NCBI GenBank assembly: GCA_028583685.1
Contig: JAMXIF010001253.1
Location: 28,716,158 to 28,780,157, forward strand
Direction of reading: 5' to 3'
DNA length: 64,000 nt
Source of the DNA: Petaurus breviceps papuanus
Lineage: Eukaryota > Chordata > Mammalia > Diprotodontia > Petauridae
The position numbers and the translations under genes were made by a program. The notes beneath the pieces were generated by a model. The model was not told the DNA's origin, made no database searches, and saw nothing but the letters and a program-made list of their open reading frames with translations. Shown one piece after another: positions 33,440 to 44,929 of the stretch (position 1 is the first letter of the stretch; each line of letters opens with the position of its first letter).

Positions 33440-34080
33440 TGCCTCGTGCCACTTCAGTATTTTGGACTAGTTAGACTCAAAATCATAGACTCAGAGTTGG
33501 AAAGGACCTTACTGGCCCAATTTTCACCCAACCAGGACCTAAACAAGAACGCCCAGAAGGAGATATGCAACAACAGGTCACTCAGACTTTCCTGAAAGCC
33601 ATCAGTGAGGGGGAAATCCACCAGCACTTTCAAATGCCCATTCCACTTTGAGACAGCTCTAATTACTGGAAAGTTTTTCTTTACTGCAAGCTGAAATTTT
33701 TGCCCTAAAGCAACTTCCCACCTATTGATATCAATTCTGCCCTCAAAGACCAACAGAACAAGTTTAATTACTTCTCCAAGTGACAACCCTTCAAATACTT
33801 TGAAGATGGCTTTGATGTCCCCCAAAGTCTCTTCCCAGGCTAAACACCACTAATTTCTTCCACTTGCCTTCTTATGATCTGATCTGGAGACCTTTCACCA
33901 ATCTGCTGGGTCTCCTTTGCACACTCTCCAATTTAATGATGTCCTTCTTAAAAAGAGGATGCCCATAAACGGACACCCAACTCCAGATGTGTTCTAACCA
34001 GGGCACAGCACAAGGAGACTATCTCCTCCTTATTTCTGAACACTATGCCTATTCTAATGTAAGCCACAGTTCACTTAGCT
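33440..34080 (-). repeat. L3 LINE ORF2 3' end, antisense
   Basis: Follows the reversed L3 in order: 'tccactttgagacagctcta', 'ccctcaaagaccaacagaac', 'ccaggctaaacaccactaat', 'ggtctcctttgcacactctc', 'actccagatgtgttctaacc'. The 123-codon minus ORF inside is not a host protein. Confidence 0.85.
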
Positions 34081-35039
34081 TTTGAGGCAGTCATGTGGCC
34101 CTGTTGTCTGGCTTCACAGAAAAGAATTTATCTGGACTGACTTAGCAAAGCTCATCTGGTCCTGTTAGATTCCTGGAGGTCAAGGTCAGTTTATGGGAAA
34201 ACTATGTTGATTGGTATTGACTTCCTGATGGCAAATTATGATGAGAAAATTTTGTCCAATTTTGTTGTGGTTTGTTAAAATCCCACGTGTTAAGGATAAT
34301 GTATAGTGCTCAATATAAAATAACATGAGAAATATGGATGTAACCCTTTAGATCAGTAATGTTTATGATGTATCCAGTCTTGTCTTGTAGATCCTCAGTG
34401 GTAGAAAACTCACTACCTCCCAACCTTGACTTCCCAAGTAGGCATTTTAAGGTTGCTCTGGATTACCAACACACCCCTTCAGGGGGCTCAGAGGGCCAAA
34501 GCCAGAGAAAAGTAATGGAGTAAGATCAGGAAGAAAGCTCTAGGTGTTGAAAATACAGGGGAAATGGTCTGTTTTTAACATCATCATTGCTGTTATTCAC
34601 TAAATCTTTTGCACCTGTTGTGGTAGTGAGGTTCGTTTTGCTTCGGAACATCAACATGTCATGCTGATACCCCACAGCCACAGGTATCTGTGAAATGATG
34701 AGTTCAATCAGTGGGAAGGATATGTTTATATGTTATTAAAACTATAATTCATATAAAAACACATCAATTCATAAGGCAAGTTACAGCTGCACTGAGTATC
34801 AAGATTAAGTAGTGCAAGTGCAACAAAGGAGTGAGAAATCTTATAAGAAAAGTAAAATGCTAATGTTGTCAGATGTTTCATTATAGCTGAATGCAGCTGT
34901 TAGTAGAACACTATGTGCTGCCCTTGTCCACTTCTCATGAGTTAAAGAAAACCAACTAGGGAGTTCAGAAAATAATTTTGCATTTACAAACCAAGGGAAG
35001 TCTGGCTAAATAATAGTTCAAATGATATTGGAAATTTGG
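34081..35039. other. Unassigned 1-kb sequence
   Basis: No gene or repeat recognised. Confidence 0.45.
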
Positions 35040-35660
35040 AGAGTGCCAATCTATTAATCAATTAAAAGGCATTTATTAAGCATTTACTTCGTGTTCCAAG
35101 AAGCTATAGCATGGGTAGCAGCCATACCTCAGTAAAACTGTCTCAAGCAGAAGGATTAAACCAGGTCAAGGGTAACCTACATGACTCAAAACCATTGGTG
35201 AGTTAAGAGGATATCTACCCCAAGCATATAAAGACCCCTACCCCCACCCCCACTTCACAGAACAGTAGGATGAGCACAATTTGTTCTAATTGCTACGAAG
35301 GTGTCTGAAGCAGACTGTGGAACTTTTAGAACTTGGTCAGATACAGAAGATGCCAAGGTCATCCATTGCATCCTGAGCCATTGCCAGTTGTCTTTATTTT
35401 TGTCTTACCACTGGACTTTGATGACTCAGGAAGAGAGTGAGGCTGATAACTGTGCAACTCTGCCTCACTTAAATCCAATTCTCTCACAAGTCAAAACATC
35501 ACCCATGATGTGATTGGTCCTCTTTGAAATGAAGGATGAACAACAATTCTGTTCCAGGCACTCATAGCTAATGTTGATGCAAAGACAAAAATAAAACACT
35601 TTCTGATTTCAAGGACCTCACAATTGTTTAGGGGAAGCAACATGTACACATATAAGCATA
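35040..35660 (-). repeat. L2 LINE 3' end, antisense, split by family-R
   Basis: 'ggcatttattaagcatttac' precedes the insertion. 'ccaggcactcatagctaatg', 'tgatgcaaagacaaaaataa' and 'tcaaggacctcacaatt' follow it. Confidence 0.75.
35099..35549 (+). repeat. Family-R repeat, full length, with target duplication
   Basis: Flanked by TGTTCCA at 35092-35098 and 35550-35556. 5' end 'aagctatagcatgggtagca'; 3' end 'gattggtcctctttgaaatg' then GAAGGATGAACAACAA. At 451 bp it defines the family's limits. A-poor ACAAC tail resembles RTE-mobilised elements. Confidence 0.8.
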
Positions 35661-36010
35661 TTACATATGTAGTATATTATCTTATATTGCCATATACTCA
35701 CATGCATAGTAATGGAAGATAATTTTGGAGGTGAGTGCATTAGTGATTTTCCACAGGAGTGATAAAAGGCCTTGAGATATGATAATGACCTATAACAACT
35801 GAAGAACAGACTTAGACTGAAGAAGAGAAGGTTAAGAGGGAACATGGTAGGTGTCTTCAGGTATCTGGAGGACTGTTTATGTGAAAGAGAAATTAGATGA
35901 GTTCTATTTGGTTCCAAAAAGCAGAAACAGGGGTTTTGGATAGAAATTGCAGAGAGGAAGATTTTGTACCAATTGGAGTGATCCATGGAATAGGTTGCCT
36001 TGAGAGGAAA
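35655..36010 (+). repeat. Direct duplication, copy 1 (antisense L2 plus L3)
   Basis: Matches 37237-37590 across an antisense L2 piece, the junction, and an L3 3' end ('gaaagagaaattagatgagt', 'aattggagtgatccatgga'). The L3 continues alone to about 36155. Confidence 0.7.
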
Positions 36011-36184
36011 TAGGTTCCCCTCCTCCATAATCTTCACTTGAAGGCTAGATGACTACTTGTTGGGTATGTTTTAGAAAAAACTTCTCAAATACTGTTTGGA
36101 ATAGATGGCCTCTGAGGCTTCCTTTCAATTCCAAGTCTGTGATTTTTGTATTATTTTATACTGTACTTATTAATACATTTGTCA

Positions 36185-36540
36185 TATTCCCCATATAAGA
36201 CTCCGAGCTCTACAAGGGCAGGAACTGTGCCTTATTTAAACTTAATTTCTCCCCCCAGCAAATAGCTTGGTGTAGTAACTTTGGACTTTATGTTCCACAT
36301 CTGACACACATTGGCTATGTGACCTGTGTGACAAGTCACTTGACCCCTCTGGGCTCCAGGCATCTCTCTAAGGCCATAATTGCCAACTTGCTTTGGTAGA
36401 GATAGTTTTCTCACCCAGGATTCCCCATGCCAATGAAATCACAGGTCCTCTCCCCATCCTTATCTTCTTCAGCAACTAGAACAATGTTCTATGCCCAGCA
36501 GGTATATGAGTTATTTGTTGAATTGAATAAGGGAAAATGG
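36185..36540 (+). repeat. L2 LINE 3' end with a MIR-like SINE inside
   Basis: 'ctccgagctctacaagggca' at the start and 'cagcaactagaacaatgttc' with 'gttatttgttgaattgaata' at the end. A plus-strand MIR piece ('ctatgtgacctgtgtgac') lies at about 36270-36420. Confidence 0.65.
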
Positions 36541-37236
36541 AAGGTTTCTTAGCTAATAAATTGTGATTTGTCACTAAATGTGACATGAATCTGACTCTCT
36601 GTTCTCCATATCTCCTTCCCTTCCCCCATCCTTAATTTTGAATATCTGATGATAAAAATCCTTCAGGCTGGTTGTTCAGTCTGATGGAAGGAAGATGCAC
36701 TAAGGCATGATGTTCTCTGTCTGGGGGCAGTTGGATTGCCTTTAGCAAAGTCTGCAGCACTAATATCACTAAGTGTTCAGCAGCCAGCAGAGGGCTTTGA
36801 ACTACCATATCTCCTGTGTCCAACCCAGGCCTTAAAATAAACTCAAATTACACTGGAGTGAATGATGGATTCTTAAGAGCATGACTCACCATCCTTTATC
36901 CTCAGCTAGAATTATAACGAGAAGTCTCAACCACTGCTGTTTTTCCCAGTCATTTGTTCTGTGTCCCTTGGTTTTCAGGTTTCTCTTTCACAGAAGCTCA
37001 GGGACCTTTTTTTGTTCCCCTTTTGGTAAAGCATGCCATCCCTTGATTATTAGCATGTGTACTGCTCCAGATCCCATTCACCATCTCCATTCATCTTCAT
37101 GGCCAAGAGGGCTGTCATTCTCAAGCTCCCCCCTTTTCTGTAGAGTCTCTCTATGAATGCTTTCATGCCCATGTCACTACTGCAGTGCCCCTAATTCGTC
37201 CCCTTTCTGACATCTCAACAGAAACTAGGAGTGAAG
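36541..37236. other. Unassigned sequence
   Basis: No recognised repeat. The 91-codon ORF at 36881-37156 is Ser/His-rich chance coding. Confidence 0.4.
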
Positions 37237-37590
37237 CATATTATATATGTAGTATATTATCTTGCATTACTATATACATAAATGCATAGTAACAGAAGAT
37301 AATTTTGGAGGGGAGGGCATTAGTGGTTGGGAGGCAACTGGAATGATGACAGACCTTGAGATAGTGTCCTATGACAATTTATTGAAGAAAGGACTTAGAT
37401 GGGACAAGGGAAGACTAAGGATAGGTGACCTCAGGTATGTGAAGGACTATTATGTGAAAGAGAGATTAGACTTGTTCCATTTGGTTCCAAAGAGCTGAAA
37501 TAGGAACTATGGGTGGAAGCTGCCGAGAGAAGATTTTATACCAATTAGAGTGGTCCAAAAATGAATGGATCGCCCTGAGAGGAAATGAAG
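37237..37590 (+). repeat. Direct duplication, copy 2 (antisense L2 plus L3)
   Basis: 'atatgtagtatattatctt', 'gaagataattttggagggga' and 'gaaagagagattagacttgt' repeat copy 1 with roughly 80% similarity by eye, at a distance of 1,582 bp. Confidence 0.7.
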
Positions 37591-37599
37591 GTGAACACT

Positions 37600-37699
37600 G
37601 TGGTAGGAAGCCTTAACTATCACCTCTTACCAAATTTACTTGCCATGGCATCTTAATTGATCTCCCTGCCTCCAGTCCCTTCCCACTCTCCAAGCCATC
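37600..37699 (+). repeat. L2 LINE ORF2 end, first part
   Basis: 'atctccctgcctccagtccc' is L2; it resumes at 38201 after a solo LTR. Confidence 0.75.
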
Positions 37700-38195
37700 T
37701 GCAATGAAAATGTAAATTTTAAAGATCTTCCCTGCCCCTAGGCTAAAGTGCACCTGGAGCCTGGGGTGGGAGGCTTGTTTTTCAGTAGATACTTCTTGAT
37801 TTTCTGAGCCAGGAGAAGGCTATATAAGCCCTGATGTGTAGCTTTGTTTTGGGGCTCACTTTGAGAAGTGTTCTGTGATTTGATATGGATTCTGGGAAGC
37901 CATTGTCTGGAGCCCCCCCCCCCTTTGAAAAACCCAGATGTTGATTGGGTATGGATGTAATGGCTGGACAGTTTGGAAAGCTGTCTACTTGATCTGTTTC
38001 TGTCTTGATAATTCTGCCTGTATACTTTGAAGTTCGGGGTGCTGACCTTTTTCCCCTGAACAAGGTAAACGATATATGTCTGACTGATTAAAGTAAGCTT
38101 GTTAACCTGTTTTGAGTTGCTTTCCTTTATCAAAGCAGATCCAAGAACCTGTGGTGGCAGCAACCCTGAGGACACTTGGGGTGCTTGCTGCTACA
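37700..38195 (+). mobile_element. Solo LTR A (ERV fossil, possibly ERVL/ERV3-like)
   Basis: 496 bp with TG...CA ends, a TATA box ('ggctatataagccctg') and an ATTAAA signal. The 5-bp CCATC is duplicated exactly at 37695-37699 and 38196-38200. Homologous along its length to LTR B at 57285-57945. No internal region remains, so it is a solo LTR. Five-base duplications fit ERVL-type elements. Old, inserted in an L2. Confidence 0.8.
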
Positions 38196-38200
38196 CCATC

Positions 38201-38640
38201 TCCCACCCAGGTGCCAAACTGATATTCCTAAAACTCAGGACCATGCCATATCCCAACTCTAAAATCTTCTATGGTTTACTACTACCTCTAGAAAAAAAAT
38301 ATAAAACAATCAGCTTGGCATATTTAAAGGCCTTTACAGTCTGGCTCCTTCAAGCCAACCGGCCTGCTAACTGTATGGCTATCCTCTTCCCTCTCCCAGA
38401 AACGGTCTCCTGGGCCTGGGATACCATATCTCCCTCTTCACCTCTGGCTTGTGGGATGTCTCCCTAACCGTCAAAGGCCTTCTCAGGGGCCATCTCTCAC
38501 AGGAGGACTTTCCAGATCCTCTCCATTGATAGCACTCTCGCCCCCTTAAAATCCTTTTGTGTATGCTTTGTATTTATTTACCTGTGCACATCTATGCTCT
38601 CCTCTCCTAGAATGTAAACTTCTGGAGGCCAGGGACTGTT
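38201..38640 (+). repeat. L2 LINE ORF2 end and 3'UTR, second part
   Basis: 'actgatattcctaaaactca', 'aggcctttacagtctggctc', 'cctagaatgtaaacttctgg'. Continuous with 37600-37699. Confidence 0.8.
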
Positions 38641-38890
38641 TTAATAATAATTAGTCATAATAGCTAGCATTTATATAGCACTTTAAGGTTTGCAAAGCAC
38701 TTTATCTCATGTGTGCTTCACTAGGACCTTGGGAAGTAGATGCTATTATTAGCCCCACTTTATAGATGAAGAAAACTGAGCTTTTATAGTTAAATGACTG
38801 CCCAAGGTCATGCAATTAGTAAGTGTCTGAGGCAGAATTTGAAATCAGGTGTTCCTGACTCCATTCTTTATCCACTGAGCTGCTTTTGGC
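38641..38890 (-). repeat. MIR3-like SINE, antisense, near full length
   Basis: 'agctagcatttatatagcac', 'tttaaggtttgcaaagcact', 'cccaaggtcatgcaattagt' and 'gaaatcaggtgttcctgact'. Confidence 0.85.
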
Positions 38891-39404
38891 ATTATGCAAA
38901 AATGTCCCACATCCTGCTCTTAATGTTTATTGAATTGAACTGCTGAATTGAAGGAAGGGAAAGGAATGGGCCCAACAGACAAATAAGGTGAATATCTGCT
39001 GTCCTATCAGCTTCTGCCACTCTGGTCTTCTTGGCTCAATGCCTTACTATCTTCTGCTTTGGAGAAATGCCATTCTTCAACTTCTTGGTGTGTTTCTCCC
39101 TTATCTCCATATTTAAAAAAAAAATATGACTTGCCTTTTTGACCTGTCTTTCTTTTATTTCTCACATTTTCCTAATGTTGACCATAAACAGCTATGAAAG
39201 GATGGAGGAAAGGACCATTTCTGCAATGTGTATTGCTAAATATCAGAATGATTCAATGAACCATCCACTTCGGGGATCCTGCAAACTGATACCCTTATTT
39301 GCATTTCAAATGATAGCATACAATGAACAACTTGAAAATTGATATGGAATTGCTGGGTCTTGCCTATCACAACAGTGAGAAATGAAATCTATTTTTCCTT
39401 TTAG
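38891..39404. other. Unassigned sequence
   Basis: Begins with a short L2 tail (38905-38950). The rest is unrecognised, with an A-run at 39114-39123. Confidence 0.4.
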
Positions 39405-39600
39405 AAGTGATGACCATATTGGCAAAAACAATGAACCCAACACTAGAAGATACATATTCAAATACAAAAATTGCCAATTATTTTCTGGATGACCTTAGGT
39501 CAATTATTTAACCTCTATGAGCTTCAGTTTCCTCCTCTATAAGGTGAAGATCATAATTACCATTCTACCTACTTCACAGGGTTGTGGTGATTAAATGAAA
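39405..39600 (+). repeat. MIR-like SINE
   Basis: 'tggatgaccttaggtcaatt', 'gagcttcagtttcctcctct' and 'ttcacagggttgtggtgatt'. Confidence 0.75.
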
Positions 39601-39604
39601 TAGT

Positions 39605-39850
39605 CCCTCATATATCTCTGCTCCCCTCCCTTGCTAAAATTCTAGGAGTAGTATATTCTCATTGCCTTCACTTCCTAACCACCCACTCACTTCTCAAGCT
39701 CCTAAAAGTCTGATTTCTGTCCCTACCACTCTCCTGAAATTGTTCTCTCAAAAGTCATCAATGACTTTATTTGCCACATCCAATGGGTCTTACACCTCAG
39801 CCTCCTTGACTTTCCTTGATCTTTCTGTAGCAGTTGGCATTGTTGTTGTT
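39605..39850 (+). repeat. L2-clade LINE ORF2 fragment
   Basis: 'caaaagtcatcaatgacttt' and 'gccacatccaatgggtctta' with 'ttgatctttctgtagcag' match the L2 region before the FDTVDH motif. Confidence 0.75.
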
Positions 39851-39854
39851 TTTT

Positions 39855-40440
39855 AATTATATAATTCCAGAGGTAGGGGTATCTCAGAGACCATCTAGTC
39901 CAACCTATGCCCTAACAGAAAACCCTTCTGACTACACCACAAAAGAGATTATTCAACCTCTGCTTAACAACCTTCATTGATGGTGAAGTTTGTTGGAGCC
40001 AGCTCACGGGGTTGAGATTGTTAAATTTTGAGTGTAAGCAGTTACACCTTGGAAATCAGCAAATGCTCCAAATCAGGATTTGATTTTTTATTTTGTTGAT
40101 TGTCTAGACTTATTTGCTTTGCCTATGAGCATTATGTCATTTGCAAATTTGATAAGTATGCCGTTTATGTCTTCAAGTCATTGATCAAAATGATAAGCAG
40201 TATGGGGCCAAAGATAAAGACTTGGGGCTTTCCCAAGACCTCTTTTTCAAATGACATTGAATGACTAAAGAAGTTCCATTGGGGTCCATTCATTCAACTA
40301 ATTCTTAATTTACCTCACTATACTATCTATCCTCAAACCTGTATAACCCTTCACCTTTTCCAAAATGCTCTCTTTAGAGACTTTACCTACACTGCAAAAA
40401 AATCTAGGTAGAGCACAGTTATAACAATCTGTCAGGTGTG
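39855..40440 (-). repeat. Old LINE 3' region, antisense (CR1/L3 or RTE-X like)
   Basis: 'gaccatctagtccaacctat', 'tgtcatttgcaaatttgata' and 'cattgatcaaaatgataagc' recur in a known antisense LINE 3' sequence of amniotes. Family uncertain. A related piece lies at 40745-41200. Confidence 0.4.
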
Positions 40441-40479
40441 CAATCCTGTCAAGAAAGGAAGTGGTGTTAGTATCTTATT

Positions 40480-40745
40480 TCCATCTCCTGGCTTCCCTTG
40501 CTTCTTTCCAGTCCCAGCTAAAATCTTATTTTCTATGGGAAGCTCTGTCGATTCTCCCTTAAAGCTAACCCCTTCCCTTTGCTGATTATCTTTACTTTAT
40601 CCTTTCTGCAGTTTATTCTGTCCCCCGTTAGACTGTGAGCTCCTTGAGGGATGGAGCTATCTTTTGTGCTTCTTTGTATCCCTAGCACTTAGCGCAGTGC
40701 CTGGCACAAAGCAGGACCTTAATAAATATTTGTTGACTGACTATT
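40480..40745 (+). repeat. L2 LINE 3' end
   Basis: Well preserved: 'agactgtgagctccttgagg', 'cttagcgcagtgcctggcac', 'ttaataaatatttgttgact'. It lies between two pieces of the older antisense LINE and so split it. Confidence 0.88.
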
Positions 40746-41200
40746 AGTCTGGCATAACTGATTCTTGATGAACTCATTCTGGCTCATACTAATAAAAAAA
40801 TCCCATTAATTTAATTAAAAATTCAAACATTTTCTAGAAATTGAAGTGAAATTCACCAGTCTGTAACTTGAAAAATCTCTCCTCTTCTTTTTATAGAGAC
40901 AGTAAGTTGCTTGCTTATCTCTAATACTTCAGCACCTTTTCTAACCTCCATCATTTTTCAAAGATCCTGGACTGTAGGTTGGCAATCACAGCTACTGATT
41001 CTTTCAGAAACCTGAGATATAATAGAGTTGGGCCTGATGACTCATTTCCCTACAGTGTTTTAAATTAATCAGTTTCAGATCATCCCAGTCTCTGTGTCTG
41101 TGAGTCTATAGAATTGATTTGACTTAGATCTTCTACTGAATTTCCATTCCCTTGACAGAGGTCATCCCTGGACCCTCCTGCATACTGTAAGCCTCAGCTC
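40746..41200 (-). repeat. Old LINE 3' region, antisense, continued
   Basis: 'gaaattcaccagtctgtaac', 'tcagcaccttttctaacctc' continue the element of 39855-40440. Confidence 0.4.
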
Positions 41201-41402
41201 TCCTCTCTCCTGCTATAATCAACAGTGTGTGTTCTACATGGGGGGATATTTGCAGCAGAGGCCCCTTCATCCTAACATTCTGTTCTAATTAGAACCTGGG
41301 GATCTTCTGACTGCCAGCTTCTCCATATACCTTCCCTGCTCAATGTCTAACAATTTCCTACCCCTGTTCCTCTAATCCCTGTGCTCAGGAATATCCTCTA
41401 CC

Positions 41403-41616
41403 CTGGTTGCTATTGTTCAGTTATGTCTGCCTCTTCATGACCCTGTTTGGGGTTTTCTTGTCAAAGATGTTGGAGTGGTTTGCCATTTCCTTCTCCAGTG
41501 GTTAAGTGACTTGCCTAGTGTCACACAGCTAATGAGTACCTGAGGCCAGATTTGAATTCAGGTCTTCCTGACTCCAGACCTAGTACTCTGTTCACTGAGC
41601 CACCTAGCTGCCTCTC
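41403..41616 (-). repeat. MAR1-type SINE, antisense
   Basis: 'tattgttcagttatgtctgc', 'cttcatgaccctgtttgggg', 'ggagtggtttgccatttcct' and the head 'cactgagccacctagctgcc'. Confidence 0.9.
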
Positions 41617-41639
41617 TAATGGTTATTTCCAACTTTTTT

Positions 41640-43720
41640 TCCCCTCCCCTCAGGTTTTCAATTCTACCTATAAACCCTCTCTTTCAGCAAATGACTTTGC
41701 TTACTAAGAGGATCAAGTCATCCATCATGAACTCATTCACCTCTTCTTTTCTGTACCTAAAAACCCTTCTGTGTCTTTCCATATCCCCTTTTCCTATATA
41801 CTCCTTTCTCTGCGGAAGAGTTGGTCAAGATTCTGTTTCTTGTGGGTATTTGCAATTTAGATCATTCTCTCTCCCCTCTCCCCTCTCTGTCTTCTTCAAT
41901 TTCTCCCCATCTAATGGTTCATTCATTGTTGCTTACATTCTTGAATCTTCTCTCTCCTTAAAATAACCTTCCTTTGACCCTGTGTACATTTAAGCTATTA
42001 TCTCCTCTCTGTCCTCCATTTAACCAATAAACTCACAGAAAGATTGATCTGTGCTGCTTCCACATCCTTACCAACCATTTACTCCTTAACCTCTTACAAT
42101 CTAGCTTCCAACCTCACTATGGTACTGAAACTTCCCTCTCAAATAATTCTTATTGGCTAAATCTGATGACTTTTTCTCAGCCTTTCCTTTCTTTGAAATT
42201 TTGGCATCTCCTGACACTAACTGACCCCCTTCTCATTCCTCTCTGTTACACCCCTCCCACCCCCCCACCCCCACACACACTCCTTGGCTTTGTCATACTG
42301 CTCTGTCTTGGTTCTCTTTTGTTGGACTTCTCAATATCCTCCTTTCAGGATACATTCTTTCTTGCCAAGTGTGGCAACGCTTCAGAGTGCTATCCTAGAC
42401 CTCCTCTTCTCTTTGAACATTTCTTCTTGCTTGATCTTATCTGTTCACATTTTCATTCCTACACAGATGACTCTTATTATCTGCCATCTAGTTCCCATCT
42501 CTCCCCTAATATCCACTCCTTCATTTGTCAACCTGCTCTCCATGTGTCTACACCTAGATGTCCTGCAAGCCTCTCATATTCAACATGTATGAACTTATCT
42601 TTCCTACAACACTCCTCCAACCCAACTTCTGCTTTCCCTTTATGGCACTACCATTCTTCCATCACCTTTCCCTAAAACTCAGTCATCTTTGTCTCTTTCC
42701 TCTCATTCCCCTTCCCCTTCTGATCAGTTGCCAAGTCTGAATGGTGTGACTTCCACAATATCTCTTGAAATTATCATCTCTTCTCCACTCATTCTGTCAC
42801 CACTGTAGTTCAAGCCCTCAGCACTTGTCATCTGAACCACTGTGACATATGACTTCTAGCTGGTTTCCTTGCCTTTACTTTCACCCAAAGGTGTGATGGT
42901 AAATGTTTAACAACCAGTTCTGCCTTGCCTCTCCCCCCGCCAATGTACCCATTAAGCACTTTTAAACTTAACCTACATTAAGTATATTAAATTCTATGTT
43001 AAGTTATCTATGATTTCTCTATCACTTTCTTAAGTCTAGATATTTGACAAAACAATAAATCAAGCCCTGATTTGTCATGTTTGTCAATTTCTGAGGTGGA
43101 AATGCTCACACTTAAAATTTAACAACCAGCTTCCCCTAGCCAGTAAGAACTGGCTCTGGCTCCAGCACGCCTCTGCAAGTCTCGCCCCTCTACAATAGAG
43201 CTGCCAAACTAATACTCTAAATGCACATGTCGCTCCTCTGCTTGTGTTTCAATAGCTCATAACTGTGGGATCAAAACATGAACTCCTTTGTCTAACACTG
43301 ATGCCCTTCCAGGACTGACTGACTCCAGGATGATTTCCCTCATTCTACTTCCCATGCCAGACACAAGCTGGAGTTTCCCATACTGGCCTGTGCTCTTCCC
43401 CCTTTCTCCATTTCCATTCCTCTCTTCCTTACCTGGGGTGTACCCTCTCTTCATTTCTTCCTCCTGACATCTTTCCCATGGAGGGCAAGCTCAGGTACCA
43501 CTTTCCCCATGAAGCTGTCTCAGGCATCCCTGAAGCTCAAAGGAACCTCTTCCTCCTCAATACTCTTAAATAACTTAGTCCAGACATCACTTTCCCCCCT
43601 ATAATATGCTGCCTCATTTACATCTGTATTAAACATTAGACTCATTCTTTGATAGAAGGTAGCAGGGCAGGGACTAGACTTGTAACTTTATTGGTATAGG
43701 GAGCTCCCTTTACTAATGAG
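41640..43720 (+). repeat. L2-clade LINE, long decayed copy
   Basis: Roughly 2 kb of plus-strand L2 ORF2 and 3' sequence. 'ccttcattcctctc' type early text is followed by 'ttcctacacagatgactctt' (YADD-type region), 'tctacacctagatgtcctgc', 'gatcagttgccaagtctga', and the ORF2 end 'tctacaatagagctgccaaa'. The 115- and 169-codon ORFs inside are fragments. An unrelated insertion occupies about 42885-43165. Confidence 0.75.
42885..43165. other. Unassigned insertion in the L2
   Basis: Carries TTTAACAACCAG twice in the same orientation (42906-42917 and 43118-43129). AT-rich middle; no clear target duplication. Confidence 0.45.
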
Positions 43721-43734
43721 GTCTGCAAATTCTC

Positions 43735-43890
43735 TAAAACTTACAATTTGGAGAATTGCCTAGATCCCTTTGAAGTTAAGTGACTTGACCGAGGTCATTC
43801 AGTATATGTCAGAGATGGAACTTGAACTCATTCTTTCTGACTTCAAGGCCAGTTCTCTCTCCACTGTACCAAACTGCCTCTCCTCTAATA
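43735..43890 (-). repeat. MIR-like SINE, antisense
   Basis: 'gaagttaagtgacttgaccg', 'ggaacttgaactcattcttt' and 'tctccactgtaccaaactgc'. Confidence 0.75.
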
Positions 43891-44929
43891 GAATGCCTTA
43901 TGTAACAATATCTTTAAATTTCAATGCCTAAAGCAGTTCCACACACAGAGTAGGAGCTTACTAAGTCCTTTACTGGGTTAAAAATGAATATATGTGAAAG
44001 TATCTTGTGAACAAGAAAGTTCTATAGAAATATGATTTATTAACATTTAGGTTCTAAAACACAAGGAACTAAGAGATACCATCTCAGTCCTCTGAAGAGC
44101 TGTCTGAACGACGAACACATGAAGAAAGGTAGTGATTCTTCCTTCTTGTCACATTCCTGGAGGCCTACCCCACCCAAGTTCCCTAATTTCAAGCACAGTT
44201 GAAAAGCTACTTGGCTAGATGCCCTGGAGAGAAAGAAAGCTGGACTTGCCCCCTCACTTAGTTCTGCCCTATCTCCCTGTGTGAACATGTTTGAGTCAAT
44301 ACACTGCTTTGCTTTCCTTAGTTTCATAATACTTAAAATGGGGCTAATAATACTCAACATCCATTGGCCTCAAAGAATGGTTAAGAATTAATGAGTCTCA
44401 GGAAAGGCTTTGAGCTCAGGGGATGAAAGGTGAGGTGTGGTTATCAAGAGACAAGAAGCACCACCACTGAATCTTGTTTTCAGCTTTTTGCTATGTCAGT
44501 GGTGACGGAGAAGTCTCAAAAGCTTATTCAAAATGATTAACTTAAAAGTTTAAAATTCAGGCAATTGAGTTGTTTGGTGATTGCATACATTTCTTAAAAA
44601 TTAGGTAGTTTGCTTGAATTCAACTTTTTACTTTTTTTTTTAATTATCAGGATGCCCAAAAGAAGATGAGTTATAAAGAATAGAGCTGTAATCCAGCCAA
44701 ACTATAGATGGGATGGACCAGATATACCCACCCCTTCTGTCTAGTATTGAAAGGAAGGATCACTTTTTGAAGGAAAAGGTAGCTCAGCTGTGGAAAGCCA
44801 AGCACACAAATACACTGTTGTTATAGTTATGCCTAGGTCCCAATTTGTCCTGTGAAGTTTAGATTCAAAGGGCCACACTTGAGGACCTAGAGGCATACAT
44901 GTGGCCTCGAGATCATAGGTTCCCCACCC
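43891..44929. other. Unassigned 1-kb sequence
   Basis: No recognised repeat apart from a weak L2 tail near 43920-43975. The 106- and 122-codon minus ORFs have no domains. Confidence 0.4.

Noticed and set aside
33454-33825. 123-codon minus ORF
   Set aside because: Falls in an L3 3' region; a LINE remnant, not a host gene.
35618-36037. 139-codon minus ORF
   Set aside because: Antisense reading of L2 and L3 sequence.
37738-38175. Minus ORFs of 93 and 145 codons
   Set aside because: They lie antisense within solo LTR A and have no protein similarity.
42166-42675. 169-codon plus ORF
   Set aside because: A Ser/Pro/His-rich frame through a decayed L2 ORF2; no catalytic motif in frame.
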